A stretch of DNA of 64,000 nt from NCBI RefSeq assembly GCF_003231285.1, contig NZ_QKNS01000005.1, positions 62,001-126,000 on the forward strand. The letters are read 5' to 3'. The position numbers and the translations under genes are program-made. Below are positions 18,259 to 27,093 of the stretch, piece by piece (within the stretch, counting starts at the first letter, position 1; each line of letters opens with the position of its first letter). The stretch is from Hymenobacter sediminis. GTDB taxonomy: Bacteria > Bacteroidota > Bacteroidia > Cytophagales > Hymenobacteraceae. The notes under the pieces are model-generated. The model saw only the letters and a list, made by a program, of their open reading frames with translations, had not been told where the DNA came from and searched no databases.

Positions 18259-19602
18259 ATGCAAGCAGAAGTATTGCCGCCTATATCTACTCCTACAGCT
18301 ACTTGGCGACGCTGGTTACCTGGTACGCACGTAGGCTTTGTCTGGCTGATGATTGTCATTGTGCACATTGCCCTTATGAAGGACGCCTCGCGCTGGAACC
18401 GCTCTGATGTGCTGGTGTGGGATGCTGGCGGCTACTATCTATACCTGCCCGTCACCTTTATTACCAAGGATATCGGCGAGGGCTCATTTCTATCTTACGT
18501 CCGCGGGCAATATCGCCCCGACTTGGACCCCGACCACAGCTTCATCCGCCTGCCCAACGGTCGAGTAGTATTTAAGTACCCTATAGGCATGGCTGTGGCA
18601 TACTCGCCATGGTTCGCGGTGGCGCATGTGTACGCCTTAACGGCGGGCTTCTCGCCAGATGGCTACTCAAAACCATATCAGCGCTACATTGCCCTAGGGT
18701 GTATGGTGTATAGCTTACTGGGATTATGGATGTTAGGAAAAGAGCTGCGCCATTATGTGCCAGACCATCTCGCAGCCCTGACCCTGCTGGCTATCAGCTT
18801 AGGTACCAACCTGCTGATATATTCCACCGTTGACTCGCCCATGTCCCACGGAACTTTGTTCCTGCTGAACGTACTGCTGCTACGCTACACGCGGCAGTGG
18901 TACCAAGCGGGCCGTTGGCAGGAAGGTAGTAAGCTGGCACTGGTATTTGGAATGATGATGTTAGTGCGGCCTTCGGAGCTTTGGATGATAGCAGTCCCGA
19001 TGTTGTGGGGTCTTACTAATCGTACAGCAGTTTCTCAACGGTTTATCTTTTGGCTAAGCCGCTGGCCTCAACTGCTAATTATGGTTGCTATAATAGGCTT
19101 TGTAGGGAGTTTGCAGTTGATTTTTTGGCGCGTATCAGGCCGACAGTGGTTGATGGAGTTTTACGCGGGCGAACGATTTTATTTGCTTGAACCACACTTG
19201 CTCGATGGCCTATTCAGCGTGCGCAAAGGGTGGCTGTTTTGGAGCCCAGTATTGGTATTTGCCCTACTCGGAATCTTCTGGCTGCGCCAAACAGCCCCGG
19301 CTTTGGTACCTGTAGCGGTGGTGCTGGTGCCTGCTGTCGTTTACGTCACGTTCACTTGGTGGGACTGGACCTATGGCGGTGGATACGGCTGTCGACCATT
19401 AATTAGCTTATACCCATTGCTGAGTATATGTATGGCTAGCTTTTGGGCTCGATGGTGGAATGCTCGGGCTGTAGCGATGGCCTGCGTGGTAGGGGTGCTG
19501 GTATTGCTGAGCGTGCGACAAAGCTGGCAGTACTCCCGGGGAGTAGTAGATTGCTGTAATATGGACTGGGCACGCTATAAAGAGCACTTTTTCGATCATT
19601 AA
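18259..19602 (+). CDS. GT-C-like polytopic membrane protein
   Basis: 447 residues from ATG 18259; the frame is open from TTG 18214, but the extra 15 residues look non-coding. About ten TM helices. An extracytoplasmic loop has WDAGGYYLYLPVTF, then RLPNGRVVFKYPIGMAVAY and SPDGYSKPYQRYI. Further on come VDSPMSHGTLF, RPSELW, HLLDGLFSVRKGWL and CRPLISLYPL. The same motifs occur in the protein at 24658-25986, so the two are paralogues. An acidic residue after TM1 and many luminal aromatic residues fit a lipid-sugar-dependent transferase (inference). Confidence 0.75.
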   Translation: MQAEVLPPISTPTATWRRWLPGTHVGFVWLMIVIVHIALMKDASRWNRSDVLVWDAGGYYLYLPVTFITKDIGEGSFLSYVRGQYRPDLDPDHSFIRLPNGRVVFKYPIGMAVAYSPWFAVAHVYALTAGFSPDGYSKPYQRYIALGCMVYSLLGLWMLGKELRHYVPDHLAALTLLAISLGTNLLIYSTVDSPMSHGTLFLLNVLLLRYTRQWYQAGRWQEGSKLALVFGMMMLVRPSELWMIAVPMLWGLTNRTAVSQRFIFWLSRWPQLLIMVAIIGFVGSLQLIFWRVSGRQWLMEFYAGERFYLLEPHLLDGLFSVRKGWLFWSPVLVFALLGIFWLRQTAPALVPVAVVLVPAVVYVTFTWWDWTYGGGYGCRPLISLYPLLSICMASFWARWWNARAVAMACVVGVLVLLSVRQSWQYSRGVVDCCNMDWARYKEHFFDH

Positions 19603-19693
19603 GAGGCGCCTACCCAGGCTTCAGGCCAGAGCACATATACAACCGCTGAGGTAGTCCGCTACCTTTACTTTCCTCTACTTGCTTTCTCTCCCT

Positions 19694-20248
19694 ATGCTAA
19701 AACCTGCCCCGGTTATCTTATTCCTTGCGCTGCTATCCGTTGGGTGCTCTAAGAAAACAGATAGTAAAACCATAGGCGGTCCACTGGCAGCTACTAGCTT
19801 TGAAAACTTGGACGGCTGGCTGGCCGACTCCCCAGCTCTCTACTCGCTTACCCGCGACAAAGCGCATACAGGGCAGTATAGCACCATGGTGGGTCCTAAC
19901 CACGAGTTCAGTCTGGGCTACAGCAATCCGCTTAGCCGCTTAGCCCCCGACTGGCCTGGCAAGCTAACTATAGGAGCTTGGGTATATGTGCCGAACGAGC
20001 AAGCCACCGCCAAGTTGGTAGTTGAAATAAAGAAAACTAACAGCGCCAGCGCCAACTTGTTCTGGGAAGGCCTAGCTATAACTCAGCCAGTGAAGGTGTA
20101 CAATAAGTGGCAATACGTGGAGCATACCGTTACCCTGCCCCCCGCTGCCACCGCAAACAGTCGCCTGTTGGTGTACCTATGGCGCGCTGATAGCCGGCAG
20201 CCGGTGTATATGGACGACCTGAGCATCTCCTTGGCCAACCAGAAATAA
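19694..20248 (+). CDS. Small lipoprotein, paralogue of the one at 16067
   Basis: 184 residues from ATG 19694, with lipobox SVGC. The jelly-roll-like domain shares with its paralogue the pattern SFEN..GW, DKAHTGQYS, NHEFSL, AWVYVPNEQATA, KVYNKWQYVEHTVTLP and YLWRADSRQPVYMDDLSI. It ends 1 bp before the stop of the convergent gene at 20250, so the two transcripts must overlap. A TACCTTTA box lies about 26 bp upstream of the start. Confidence 0.75.
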   Translation: MLKPAPVILFLALLSVGCSKKTDSKTIGGPLAATSFENLDGWLADSPALYSLTRDKAHTGQYSTMVGPNHEFSLGYSNPLSRLAPDWPGKLTIGAWVYVPNEQATAKLVVEIKKTNSASANLFWEGLAITQPVKVYNKWQYVEHTVTLPPAATANSRLLVYLWRADSRQPVYMDDLSISLANQK

Positions 20249-20249
20249 G

Positions 20250-22085
20250 CTACTCCACTACCTCCACGGGCACTCGCACCCGTACTGGCCAATCCTGATA
20301 ATCCTTGCTGATCAGGCTGACCTCTAGGGTATAATGGCCGGGCTGCCGAGGTGCTTGTAGTGGTACAGTCTGTACCCATGGCTGCCAGACATCTACTTCC
20401 AGCGCTACTTCCATAGGGTTGGTATCGGAAGGCCAGTCGTGCGATTTATAGAAGGCCGTGCGCAGGAGGGTAGGATGAGGAACCCGCGTGCCTGAGTGCA
20501 GAGGCTGCGCCGCTGCTGGTACAGTTATCTGCACTGGCAGCGTGTGCTGGCGGCTGGCTTGCCAGGTGGCGGGCACTGCACCCGGAAGGGTGAGCCGCAC
20601 TTGCTGGTGAGCGGCAATGTAAGAACGGAGGGCTGCTGTGTCTAGGGGGGGTAGGGTATTGAGCACCCGGTAAGCTGTGTTCGGGAAGCGGCAGTAATTG
20701 GCTGGCAGATCAGCCGTATTCATAGTTTCAAAGGGACCAAGCAATATGCCCAGCTTCGAGCCAGCGTCGGCCAGTTGATCAATATCCCAGCCTACGCGCA
20801 CAGTTTGCACAGAGTCAGGGTGTTGGCGGGCGCTAGCCATCATAGTTTCACTGGCCGATGCCCACCAGGGCCACCCAGCTCGCAGGCGGTGCGGATCCAC
20901 GTTATCGGGATACATAATGAACTTGCGTTCCGGAAACTGGCTAGTGTACGTCAGTAACTGACGCAGCCACTGCTGATAGGCCGTATAGGGTATATGGCGC
21001 TGCCACACGAGTCCTAAACGGGCCACGAGCAGCAACGCCAGAAGGCCTGTAGCCAAAGCCGGGCCCCGGCTACCCCAGCCCCGCTCCAGGGCCGGCAGTA
21101 GCTCCAGGGCAAAAGGAATGGCCACGAACAAGGTCAGTGGCAGGTAAAGGTTTTCGAGGTAAGTAGCCTCAGTATAGTCAGGGTTGGAGACGTTGATAAT
21201 GAAGGTGTAGCCCGCTACAGCCCCCCATACCAGCACCAAACGAAGCAAGGCCAACCAAGTGCGCTGCCGAAGGTAAAATACCGATAGCACAGCCAGTAGC
21301 ACCGGCAGCGCTAAAAAGCTGCGGCTGCATAGTTGCCAGAAATTATCGAAGCTGCCAATGGCCAGATAGTTAGGGAAGAACTTAATCAGGTTGGGCGTGA
21401 AGGTCATGTGCGTGGCCTCGTAAGAGCCCGGCGGAATCAGCATTGCCCGCAACTGGTACATGGCCAGTGCCAGCACCAGCATACCGTAGTAAGCCCAGTC
21501 TTTAAACCGACGGTTTAGCGCCCAGTCATAAGCCCAGATAAACAGGAAGGGCAGGATAATAAGCGGATGCCCAAACACAAACACAGGCACCAACGCGGCC
21601 AGTGCCAGCGTGCTAAAGCGAAAAGGCAGAGGGGTTTGCCGCGCTACCCCCCCGTAGAAAAGCAACAGAGCCGCCAACCCCTGTGGCAATTCCGACTGCG
21701 CCCAGTAAAAGGTGCGGGAAGCCAGCAATACATACAGCAGGGCTATTACCAGGGCCACATGCTCGTTGCGAAACCAGTAGGCGCAGGCCAGAAAAACGGC
21801 TAGGTAGTAGACAATAAAGACAACCGAGTACAGCCGTAGTACTCCATCGAGCGGCAGGCCCGCCTTGATGGCCAGCAGAGTAGGAAGCTGGGTGACGATG
21901 GCTACGAAACGCCGGTTTTGAACAAATAAAGACTTGGTCTTTAGGTAAATAAATAAATGATAGGCTAAGTCGTAGTAAGCTGACCGCTCCAGATAAAAGT
22001 GCCAGGCAAACAGGAGCAAAACCAGCATAGTAGCCAAGGCTAGGCGTAGCGGTCCGCGCGAAGCATATTGTTTAGAAAGAAGCAT
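20250..22085 (-). CDS. Large polytopic membrane protein, GT-C-like
   Basis: 611 residues. The first 400 hold about ten TM helices with a YYDLAYHLFIYLKTKS loop after TM1. The last 200 are extracytoplasmic and mixed alpha/beta, ending in an Ig-like strand set. The layout (TM block plus C-terminal soluble domain) resembles bacterial GT-C glycosyltransferases, but no diagnostic motif is clear. It lies 66 bp downstream of the GT2 gene on the same strand, a common arrangement for a lipid-linked sugar donor enzyme and its user. Confidence 0.7.
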   Translation of the reverse strand: MLLSKQYASRGPLRLALATMLVLLLFAWHFYLERSAYYDLAYHLFIYLKTKSLFVQNRRFVAIVTQLPTLLAIKAGLPLDGVLRLYSVVFIVYYLAVFLACAYWFRNEHVALVIALLYVLLASRTFYWAQSELPQGLAALLLFYGGVARQTPLPFRFSTLALAALVPVFVFGHPLIILPFLFIWAYDWALNRRFKDWAYYGMLVLALAMYQLRAMLIPPGSYEATHMTFTPNLIKFFPNYLAIGSFDNFWQLCSRSFLALPVLLAVLSVFYLRQRTWLALLRLVLVWGAVAGYTFIINVSNPDYTEATYLENLYLPLTLFVAIPFALELLPALERGWGSRGPALATGLLALLLVARLGLVWQRHIPYTAYQQWLRQLLTYTSQFPERKFIMYPDNVDPHRLRAGWPWWASASETMMASARQHPDSVQTVRVGWDIDQLADAGSKLGILLGPFETMNTADLPANYCRFPNTAYRVLNTLPPLDTAALRSYIAAHQQVRLTLPGAVPATWQASRQHTLPVQITVPAAAQPLHSGTRVPHPTLLRTAFYKSHDWPSDTNPMEVALEVDVWQPWVQTVPLQAPRQPGHYTLEVSLISKDYQDWPVRVRVPVEVVE

Positions 22086-22151
22086 AGAAGAGAGGTAGAG
22101 TAGCTACCAGCTAAAGTCATCAGTGGGCGGGGAACATCGTCGGCGCGATTA

Positions 22152-22874
22152 TCAGCCGAACAGCCCGTATTTGATAATGCAGTAGATAGCCCGGAAACCG
22201 TCGCGCCAGCCGATTTTTTTGCCTTCGGCGTAGGTGCGCCCATAATAGCTGATGCCTACTTCGTAGATGCGGACATTAGGCACCCGTGAGACTTTAGCTG
22301 TTACTTCGGGCTCGAAACCGAAGCGCTTTTCCTTCAGGTCTAGGCCCTGAATAATGTCGCGGCGGAACAGCTTGTAGCAGGTTTCCATATCCGTCAGGTT
22401 CAGGTCGGTGAACATGTTGGACAGAAACGTGAGCACTCCGTTGCCGATGCTGTGCCAGAAAAACAGAATCCGGTGGGGGTTGCCACCCATAAAACGGGAC
22501 CCGAACACCACGTCAGCAAAGCCCCGCAGAATAGGTTTAATCAGGAGGTTATACTCCTCCGGGTCATATTCCAGGTCTGCGTCCTGCACAATAACGTAGT
22601 CACCGGTGGCCTGCCGGATGCCTGTATGTAGCGCGGCTCCTTTCCCCTGATTTACCGCGTGCCGCAGCAGGCGCAAACCCATTTCGGGGTGCTGGGCTGC
22701 GTATGCCTCAATCACCTCGGCCGAGCGGTCAGTGGAGCAGTCATCAACCAGGATAATCTCTTTCTTGATCTGATTAATCAGCTCCAGACCGCGCAACAGA
22801 TCCAAGATCTGGTGAATTGTGCGGGCCTCATTGTAGACCGGAATGATGATGGAAAGTGTAGCAAAGTGTACCAA
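22152..22874 (-). CDS. GT2 glycosyltransferase, DPM1-like
   Basis: 240 residues: a GT-A domain only, without C-terminal TM helices. Motifs are [46 protein letters not shown] (the metal-binding DxD region) and CYKLFRR. It is close to polyprenyl/dolichyl-phosphate mannose synthases. No ATG lies in frame; the start is probably TTG 22874, with an in-frame stop a few codons upstream. It probably supplies a lipid-linked sugar to the membrane protein encoded next (20250-22085). Confidence 0.9.
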   Translation of the reverse strand: MVHFATLSIIIPVYNEARTIHQILDLLRGLELINQIKKEIILVDDCSTDRSAEVIEAYAAQHPEMGLRLLRHAVNQGKGAALHTGIRQATGDYVIVQDADLEYDPEEYNLLIKPILRGFADVVFGSRFMGGNPHRILFFWHSIGNGVLTFLSNMFTDLNLTDMETCYKLFRRDIIQGLDLKEKRFGFEPEVTAKVSRVPNVRIYEVGISYYGRTYAEGKKIGWRDGFRAIYCIIKYGLFG

Positions 22875-23044
22875 GCGGAGCAGGTCTAGTCATAGAAAAC
22901 GGTCAAATATAGCCGCTCTGCTTGCGAGAGCCAGCAAAATCTGACATACCCGAACCCGCCAACCCCCTCATACGCTGTGGTTAAATGCGGTTTGCTCATC
23001 GCGGCGCGGTAGCGCCTTGGTGAGTTATGGTAATAGGCATCCTT

Positions 23045-23836
23045 CTACAAACTGCTCGTGCGGCCACCATCAACTGGAATATTAATGCCCGTAATGTAGG
23101 CCGCCGCCTCCGAGGCCAGAAACGCTACGGCCGCCGCTACCTCCCGCGCCTGCCCAAATCGTCCAGCGGGAATGCCACGCAACATGGCCGCTTCCACCTC
23201 TTCGGTGGCCTGGCCGGTTTGCTCTACTTTTTTGGCAATAAGAGAGGTGTGGCGCTGGGTTACGGTGGCTCCCGGTAGCACGTTGTTCACCGTAATGCCA
23301 TCAGCCGCTAATTCGTTGGCCAGGGTTTTAGCCCAGTTGCCCACCGCTCCCCGGATGGTATTGGAAACACCCAGCCCCGGCAGCGGCTGCTTCACGGAGG
23401 TGCTGATAATATTGATAATGCGCCCGTACCCGCGCTGCCGCATGCCCGGCACTATCGCCTGCGCCAGCAAGTGGTTACATACCAGATGTTGCTCAAAAGC
23501 GTCCCGAAATGCCTCCACTGGAGCTTCCAGAATTGGTCCGCCGGCTGGGCCGCCCGTGTTATTTATCAGAATATCAAAGTTGTGTGTAGCCTGACTCAGA
23601 TACTCCACTACCCTTTGTTGCATGGCAGCCGGCTGATTAAAATCGGCCACGAGAAAATTGTGCTGTTGCCCGGCAGGGGTAGGTAGGGCCGCTGTTACCT
23701 CGCGCAGGGCTACTTCGTTGCGAGCCAGTAGAGTCACGGTAGCGCCGCGCTCGGCCAATGCTTCAGCTACTGCTCGCCCAATACCCTGAGTACTGCCGCC
23801 CACCAGAGCGTGTAAAGAAAGAAGATCCATGAGCAA
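23045..23836 (-). CDS. Atypical short-chain dehydrogenase/reductase
   Basis: 263 residues, Rossmann fold. The cofactor loop GGSTQGIGRAVAEALAERG, NNTGG (for NNAG) and the C-terminal GRFGQAREVAAAVAFLAS and INIPVDGG are all SDR-like. However, where classical SDRs have YxxSK, this protein reads SNTIRGAV, so both the catalytic Tyr and Lys appear to be replaced. The Ser of IISTS remains. It may use another mechanism or be non-catalytic. It is divergent from the kynurenine genes, and its link to them is unproven. Confidence 0.85.
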   Translation of the reverse strand: MLMDLLSLHALVGGSTQGIGRAVAEALAERGATVTLLARNEVALREVTAALPTPAGQQHNFLVADFNQPAAMQQRVVEYLSQATHNFDILINNTGGPAGGPILEAPVEAFRDAFEQHLVCNHLLAQAIVPGMRQRGYGRIINIISTSVKQPLPGLGVSNTIRGAVGNWAKTLANELAADGITVNNVLPGATVTQRHTSLIAKKVEQTGQATEEVEAAMLRGIPAGRFGQAREVAAAVAFLASEAAAYITGINIPVDGGRTSSL

Positions 23837-24112
23837 GGATGTAAAAAGACAGAGAAGAAGATGCTTACTCTATTTCAACGTCGGAGGTGTCCACTTGATC
23901 GGTTGCAAGCTGAGGGCTAATGAGAGGGTAGGGAGCCGGTAGCCGTACTAGCGAAGCGAGAAGAAGTGGCCTTGCTGCCAGAGGTGCCGGACCGAGCATC
24001 CAGGTTTCCTACCCCTTGGTTTGGCAAGATACGTAGGCGCCATACACGGGAATCCCGTTATTTGTCGTAGTGCATCCGTGCCCTACCCCCTTTCACCTCC
24101 ACAACTCTCCTA

Positions 24113-24637
24113 ATGATCCGGCCCTTCAACTTTCAGCAGTGGATTGATGAGCATCGCCATCTGCTCAAGCCGCCCGTTGGCAACCAGCAGGTATACAAGG
24201 ACAACAAAGACTTCATCGTGATGGTGGTGGGCGGGCCCAACGCCCGCAAAGATTACCATGTAGACGAGGGCGAAGAGCTGTTCCTGCAGCTGGAAGGCGA
24301 CATTGTGGTAAAGGTCATTGAAGATGGCAAACCCGTTGATATTGAAATTAAAGCCGGCAGCATGTTCCTGCTGCCCGCCGGTGTGCCTCATTCGCCGCGC
24401 CGTCCGGCTGGCTCCGTAGGCTTGGTACTGGAGCGCTACCGCACACCTGGCGAGCTAGATGGGTTTCAGTGGTATTGCGAAAACTGCGGCAACAAGCTCC
24501 ACGAAGAGTTTGCCGAAATAACCGACATTGTAGCCCAGTTACCACCCATCATGAACCGCTTTTGGGCTTCTGATGAGCTGCGCACTTGCCAGGTTTGCGG
24601 AACTTATATGGAGGCTCCGCCCAAGGCTTCAGAGTAG
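24113..24637 (+). CDS. 3-hydroxyanthranilate 3,4-dioxygenase
   Basis: 174 residues, a cupin. It opens the ring of 3-hydroxyanthranilate to give 2-amino-3-carboxymuconate semialdehyde. Catalytic Fe ligands are His49, Glu55 (of YHVDEGEE) and His93 (PAGVPHSP). The bacterial rubredoxin-like second Fe site is present as C122-x2-C125 and C159-x2-C162. The next step is encoded at 26005 (ACMSD), with a membrane-protein gene in between. An ACGGGA-A-TCCCGT inverted repeat lies at 24046-24058 upstream. Confidence 0.96.
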   Translation: MIRPFNFQQWIDEHRHLLKPPVGNQQVYKDNKDFIVMVVGGPNARKDYHVDEGEELFLQLEGDIVVKVIEDGKPVDIEIKAGSMFLLPAGVPHSPRRPAGSVGLVLERYRTPGELDGFQWYCENCGNKLHEEFAEITDIVAQLPPIMNRFWASDELRTCQVCGTYMEAPPKASE

Positions 24638-24657
24638 GCATTACAAGTATTAGCTGC

Positions 24658-25986
24658 GTGAAGTCTCGTATTGTTTTTTGGCTTACTGCCGGCCTACTCA
24701 TTCTGGCTACCTTCAACGATAAGCGTTGGAAGCCACTGGATGTTTTTGACAATGATGCTGGGGGGTACTACGTGTATCTGCCAACCTTTTTTATCTATAA
24801 GGATGCTGGCCGGGCAGATTCTCTTTTAACTATTCTTCAAACGTATCATCCTGGCCAGCGTCCGTATGTGGGTTTGCTGCACCTGCCGAATGGCAAAATA
24901 ATATCGAAGTATCCTCTAGGAGTAGCAGTAGCAGAGGCTCCCTGGTTTTGGGGAGCCCACAGTTGGGCGGTGCTAAAAGGAGTACCCCCTGATGGGTTCT
25001 CACGTCCTTACCAGCAAGCCATTATGCTGTCTGGCTTGTTTCACGGGCTACTTGGACTGTGGCTGTTACGAAAGTTACTGTTGCGTTACTTTCCCTCTGA
25101 TGATGCTGTAGTAGCATGGGCCCTGGCAGGAATAGGTTTAGGCACTAATTGGTTTAACTATGCTAGCTATGACAGCCCTATGGCGCATAGTGCTCTATTT
25201 CTATGGCATACTGGGCTGCTCTGGGCCACTGGCGAGTGGTACCAAACCGGCCGCAGGCGTTGGGCCATTATTCTTGGTTTAATGATGGGAATGGCTGTCC
25301 TGACACGGCCAACGGAAATTCTGTATGCACTTGTGCCTATAGGATGGGGACTTGCTGTACAAGGTGGTTTACTACCTTGGGTACAATGGGTAAAGTCACG
25401 CTTCGGGCAAGTAGTGCTGGCAATGGTAGTAGCTGCTGCAATAGTAGTGTGGCAACCTGTGTTCTGGCACTCTGTGAGCGGCCATTGGTGGGTAGACACG
25501 TACGCTGGAGAAGGCTTTGACTTCGGGCACCCCCACATTCTTGAAGGAATATTTAGCTTCAAGAAAGGCTGGCTACTATATACTCCAGTGGCTGGGATAG
25601 CGCTGCTTGGGCTATTGGTGCTACCCTCCCGGCTGCGCGGTGTAGGAGGAGCGGCTCTGCTTACCTTACCGGTGTTGCTTTACATCACGTTTAGCTGGCG
25701 AGAGTGGTGGTATGGCGGTAGCTTCGGGGCTCGCCCTCTAATTAGCGTTTACCCTTTGCTGGCCTTTGGTTTAGCAGCCCTGTTAGCTCAGTCAGCAAAG
25801 TGGCGAAATCCCTCACAAATAACATTACGAGTGGTTTTAGGGCTATGTATATTATTGAATTTATGGCAAACGTATCAGTATAATGCTGGTGTTCTACACT
25901 GGGATAGTATGACGGCTGAGCGCTACTGGCGAACTTTCTTCTTGACTTCATTGAAACAAATGCCCCCAGATTTGCGCACTCCTTAA
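24658..25986 (+). CDS. GT-C-like membrane protein inside kynurenine operon
   Basis: 442 residues from GTG 24658, 20 bp after the dioxygenase stop; the frame also extends back into that gene. It is a strong paralogue of the protein at 18259-19602, sharing NDAGGYYVYLPTFFIYKD, LPNGKIISKYPLGVAVAE, PDGFSRPYQQ, YDSPMAHSALF, RPTEILY, HILEGIFSFKKGWLL and ARPLISVYPL. Codon use is more AT-rich than in the flanking genes. It has no obvious role in tryptophan breakdown, and its place between dioxygenase and decarboxylase suggests insertion into the operon. Confidence 0.75.
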   Translation: MKSRIVFWLTAGLLILATFNDKRWKPLDVFDNDAGGYYVYLPTFFIYKDAGRADSLLTILQTYHPGQRPYVGLLHLPNGKIISKYPLGVAVAEAPWFWGAHSWAVLKGVPPDGFSRPYQQAIMLSGLFHGLLGLWLLRKLLLRYFPSDDAVVAWALAGIGLGTNWFNYASYDSPMAHSALFLWHTGLLWATGEWYQTGRRRWAIILGLMMGMAVLTRPTEILYALVPIGWGLAVQGGLLPWVQWVKSRFGQVVLAMVVAAAIVVWQPVFWHSVSGHWWVDTYAGEGFDFGHPHILEGIFSFKKGWLLYTPVAGIALLGLLVLPSRLRGVGGAALLTLPVLLYITFSWREWWYGGSFGARPLISVYPLLAFGLAALLAQSAKWRNPSQITLRVVLGLCILLNLWQTYQYNAGVLHWDSMTAERYWRTFFLTSLKQMPPDLRTP

Positions 25987-26004
25987 CCCGCTGCCGCTTC
26001 TGCC

Positions 26005-27015
26005 GTGCTCAGTATCGATATTCATACCCACATTCTGCCCGAGCGGTGGCCCGATTTGCGCGAGCGGTACGGGTACGGCGGCTTTATCCGGCTGGAGCAC
26101 CACCGGCCGTGCTGCGCCCGCATGATGCAGGACGACCGGTTTTTTCGCGAAATCCAGGACAATTGCTGGGACCCCGCCGTGCGCATCCGAGAGTATGACC
26201 AGCTCGGGACTCAGGTACAGGTACTCAGCACCGTGCCCGTGATGTTCAGCTACTGGGCGCGCCCCCTCGATACCCTAGACCTGAGCCAGCTGCTGAATGA
26301 CCACATTGCCGACGTGGTACAGCGCTACCCTACCCGGTTTGTGGGGCTAGGCACTTTGCCCATGCAGGCACCTGACCTGGCTATTCGGGAGCTGGAGCGC
26401 TGCATGAAGCTGGGAATGGCGGGCGTACAAATCGGTTCCCACGTTAACGACTGGAACTTGGACGCGCCGGAGCTATTTCCGGTGTTTCAGGCTGCTGAGG
26501 AGCTGGGGGCCTGCGTGTTTATTCATCCCTGGGACATGATGGGCCAGCAGCAGATGCCCAAGTACTGGCTGCCTTGGCTGGTGGGAATGCCTGCCGAAAG
26601 CACCCGCGCCCTCTGTTCCCTGATTTTCGGGGGTGTACTAGAGCGTCTGCCTCGTTTGCGGGTAGCAGCGGCCCACGGTGGCGGTACCTTTGCTACCACC
26701 ATCGGGCGCATTGGCCACGGGTTTGAAGTGCGGCCCGACCTGTGCGCCGTCGATAATGCCGTACACCCGCGCAATTATCTGGGCCGGTTTTGGGTTGATT
26801 CGTTGGTGCATGACCCGCGCCTGCTTGATTACCTCGTCCAGACCCTCGGCTCCGATAAAATAACCCTCGGCACCGACTACCCCTTCCCCTTGGGCGAAGC
26901 CGTACCCGGCGAGCTAATCCGTTCCCTGCCCTATTCTGAGGAGGTAAAGTCTCGCATGCTCGGCCAGAATGCGCTGGATTGGCTGGGGCTGGATGCCAGT
27001 TTGTTTCGGGTGTAG
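26005..27015 (+). CDS. Aminocarboxymuconate-semialdehyde decarboxylase (ACMSD)
   Basis: 336 residues, amidohydrolase superfamily, GTG start. It decarboxylates 2-amino-3-carboxymuconate 6-semialdehyde to 2-aminomuconate semialdehyde, diverting it from spontaneous cyclisation to quinolinate. Zn ligands fall at the known ACMSD positions: His7 and His9 (HTH), His174 (FIHPWD), His224 (AAAHGG) and Asp291 (GTDYPFPLG). It starts 18 bp after the membrane-protein gene and lies 78 bp before kynU, so one transcript is likely. Confidence 0.95.
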   Translation: MLSIDIHTHILPERWPDLRERYGYGGFIRLEHHRPCCARMMQDDRFFREIQDNCWDPAVRIREYDQLGTQVQVLSTVPVMFSYWARPLDTLDLSQLLNDHIADVVQRYPTRFVGLGTLPMQAPDLAIRELERCMKLGMAGVQIGSHVNDWNLDAPELFPVFQAAEELGACVFIHPWDMMGQQQMPKYWLPWLVGMPAESTRALCSLIFGGVLERLPRLRVAAAHGGGTFATTIGRIGHGFEVRPDLCAVDNAVHPRNYLGRFWVDSLVHDPRLLDYLVQTLGSDKITLGTDYPFPLGEAVPGELIRSLPYSEEVKSRMLGQNALDWLGLDASLFRV

Positions 27016-27080
27016 GAGCAACGAACTGGCGACATCCCATTCACCTGTCACCATTTACCTTATCACCAACTCCCCATTGG

Positions 27081-27088
27081 TATCTTTG
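27081..27088 (+). promoter_or_regulatory. Candidate -7 box TATCTTTG, kynU
   Basis: This is an exact TAnnTTTG match that ends 5 bp before the kynU ATG at 27094. If used, it would make the kynU transcript nearly leaderless. No good -33 box is visible. Confidence 0.35.
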
Positions 27089-27093
27089 CCCCG

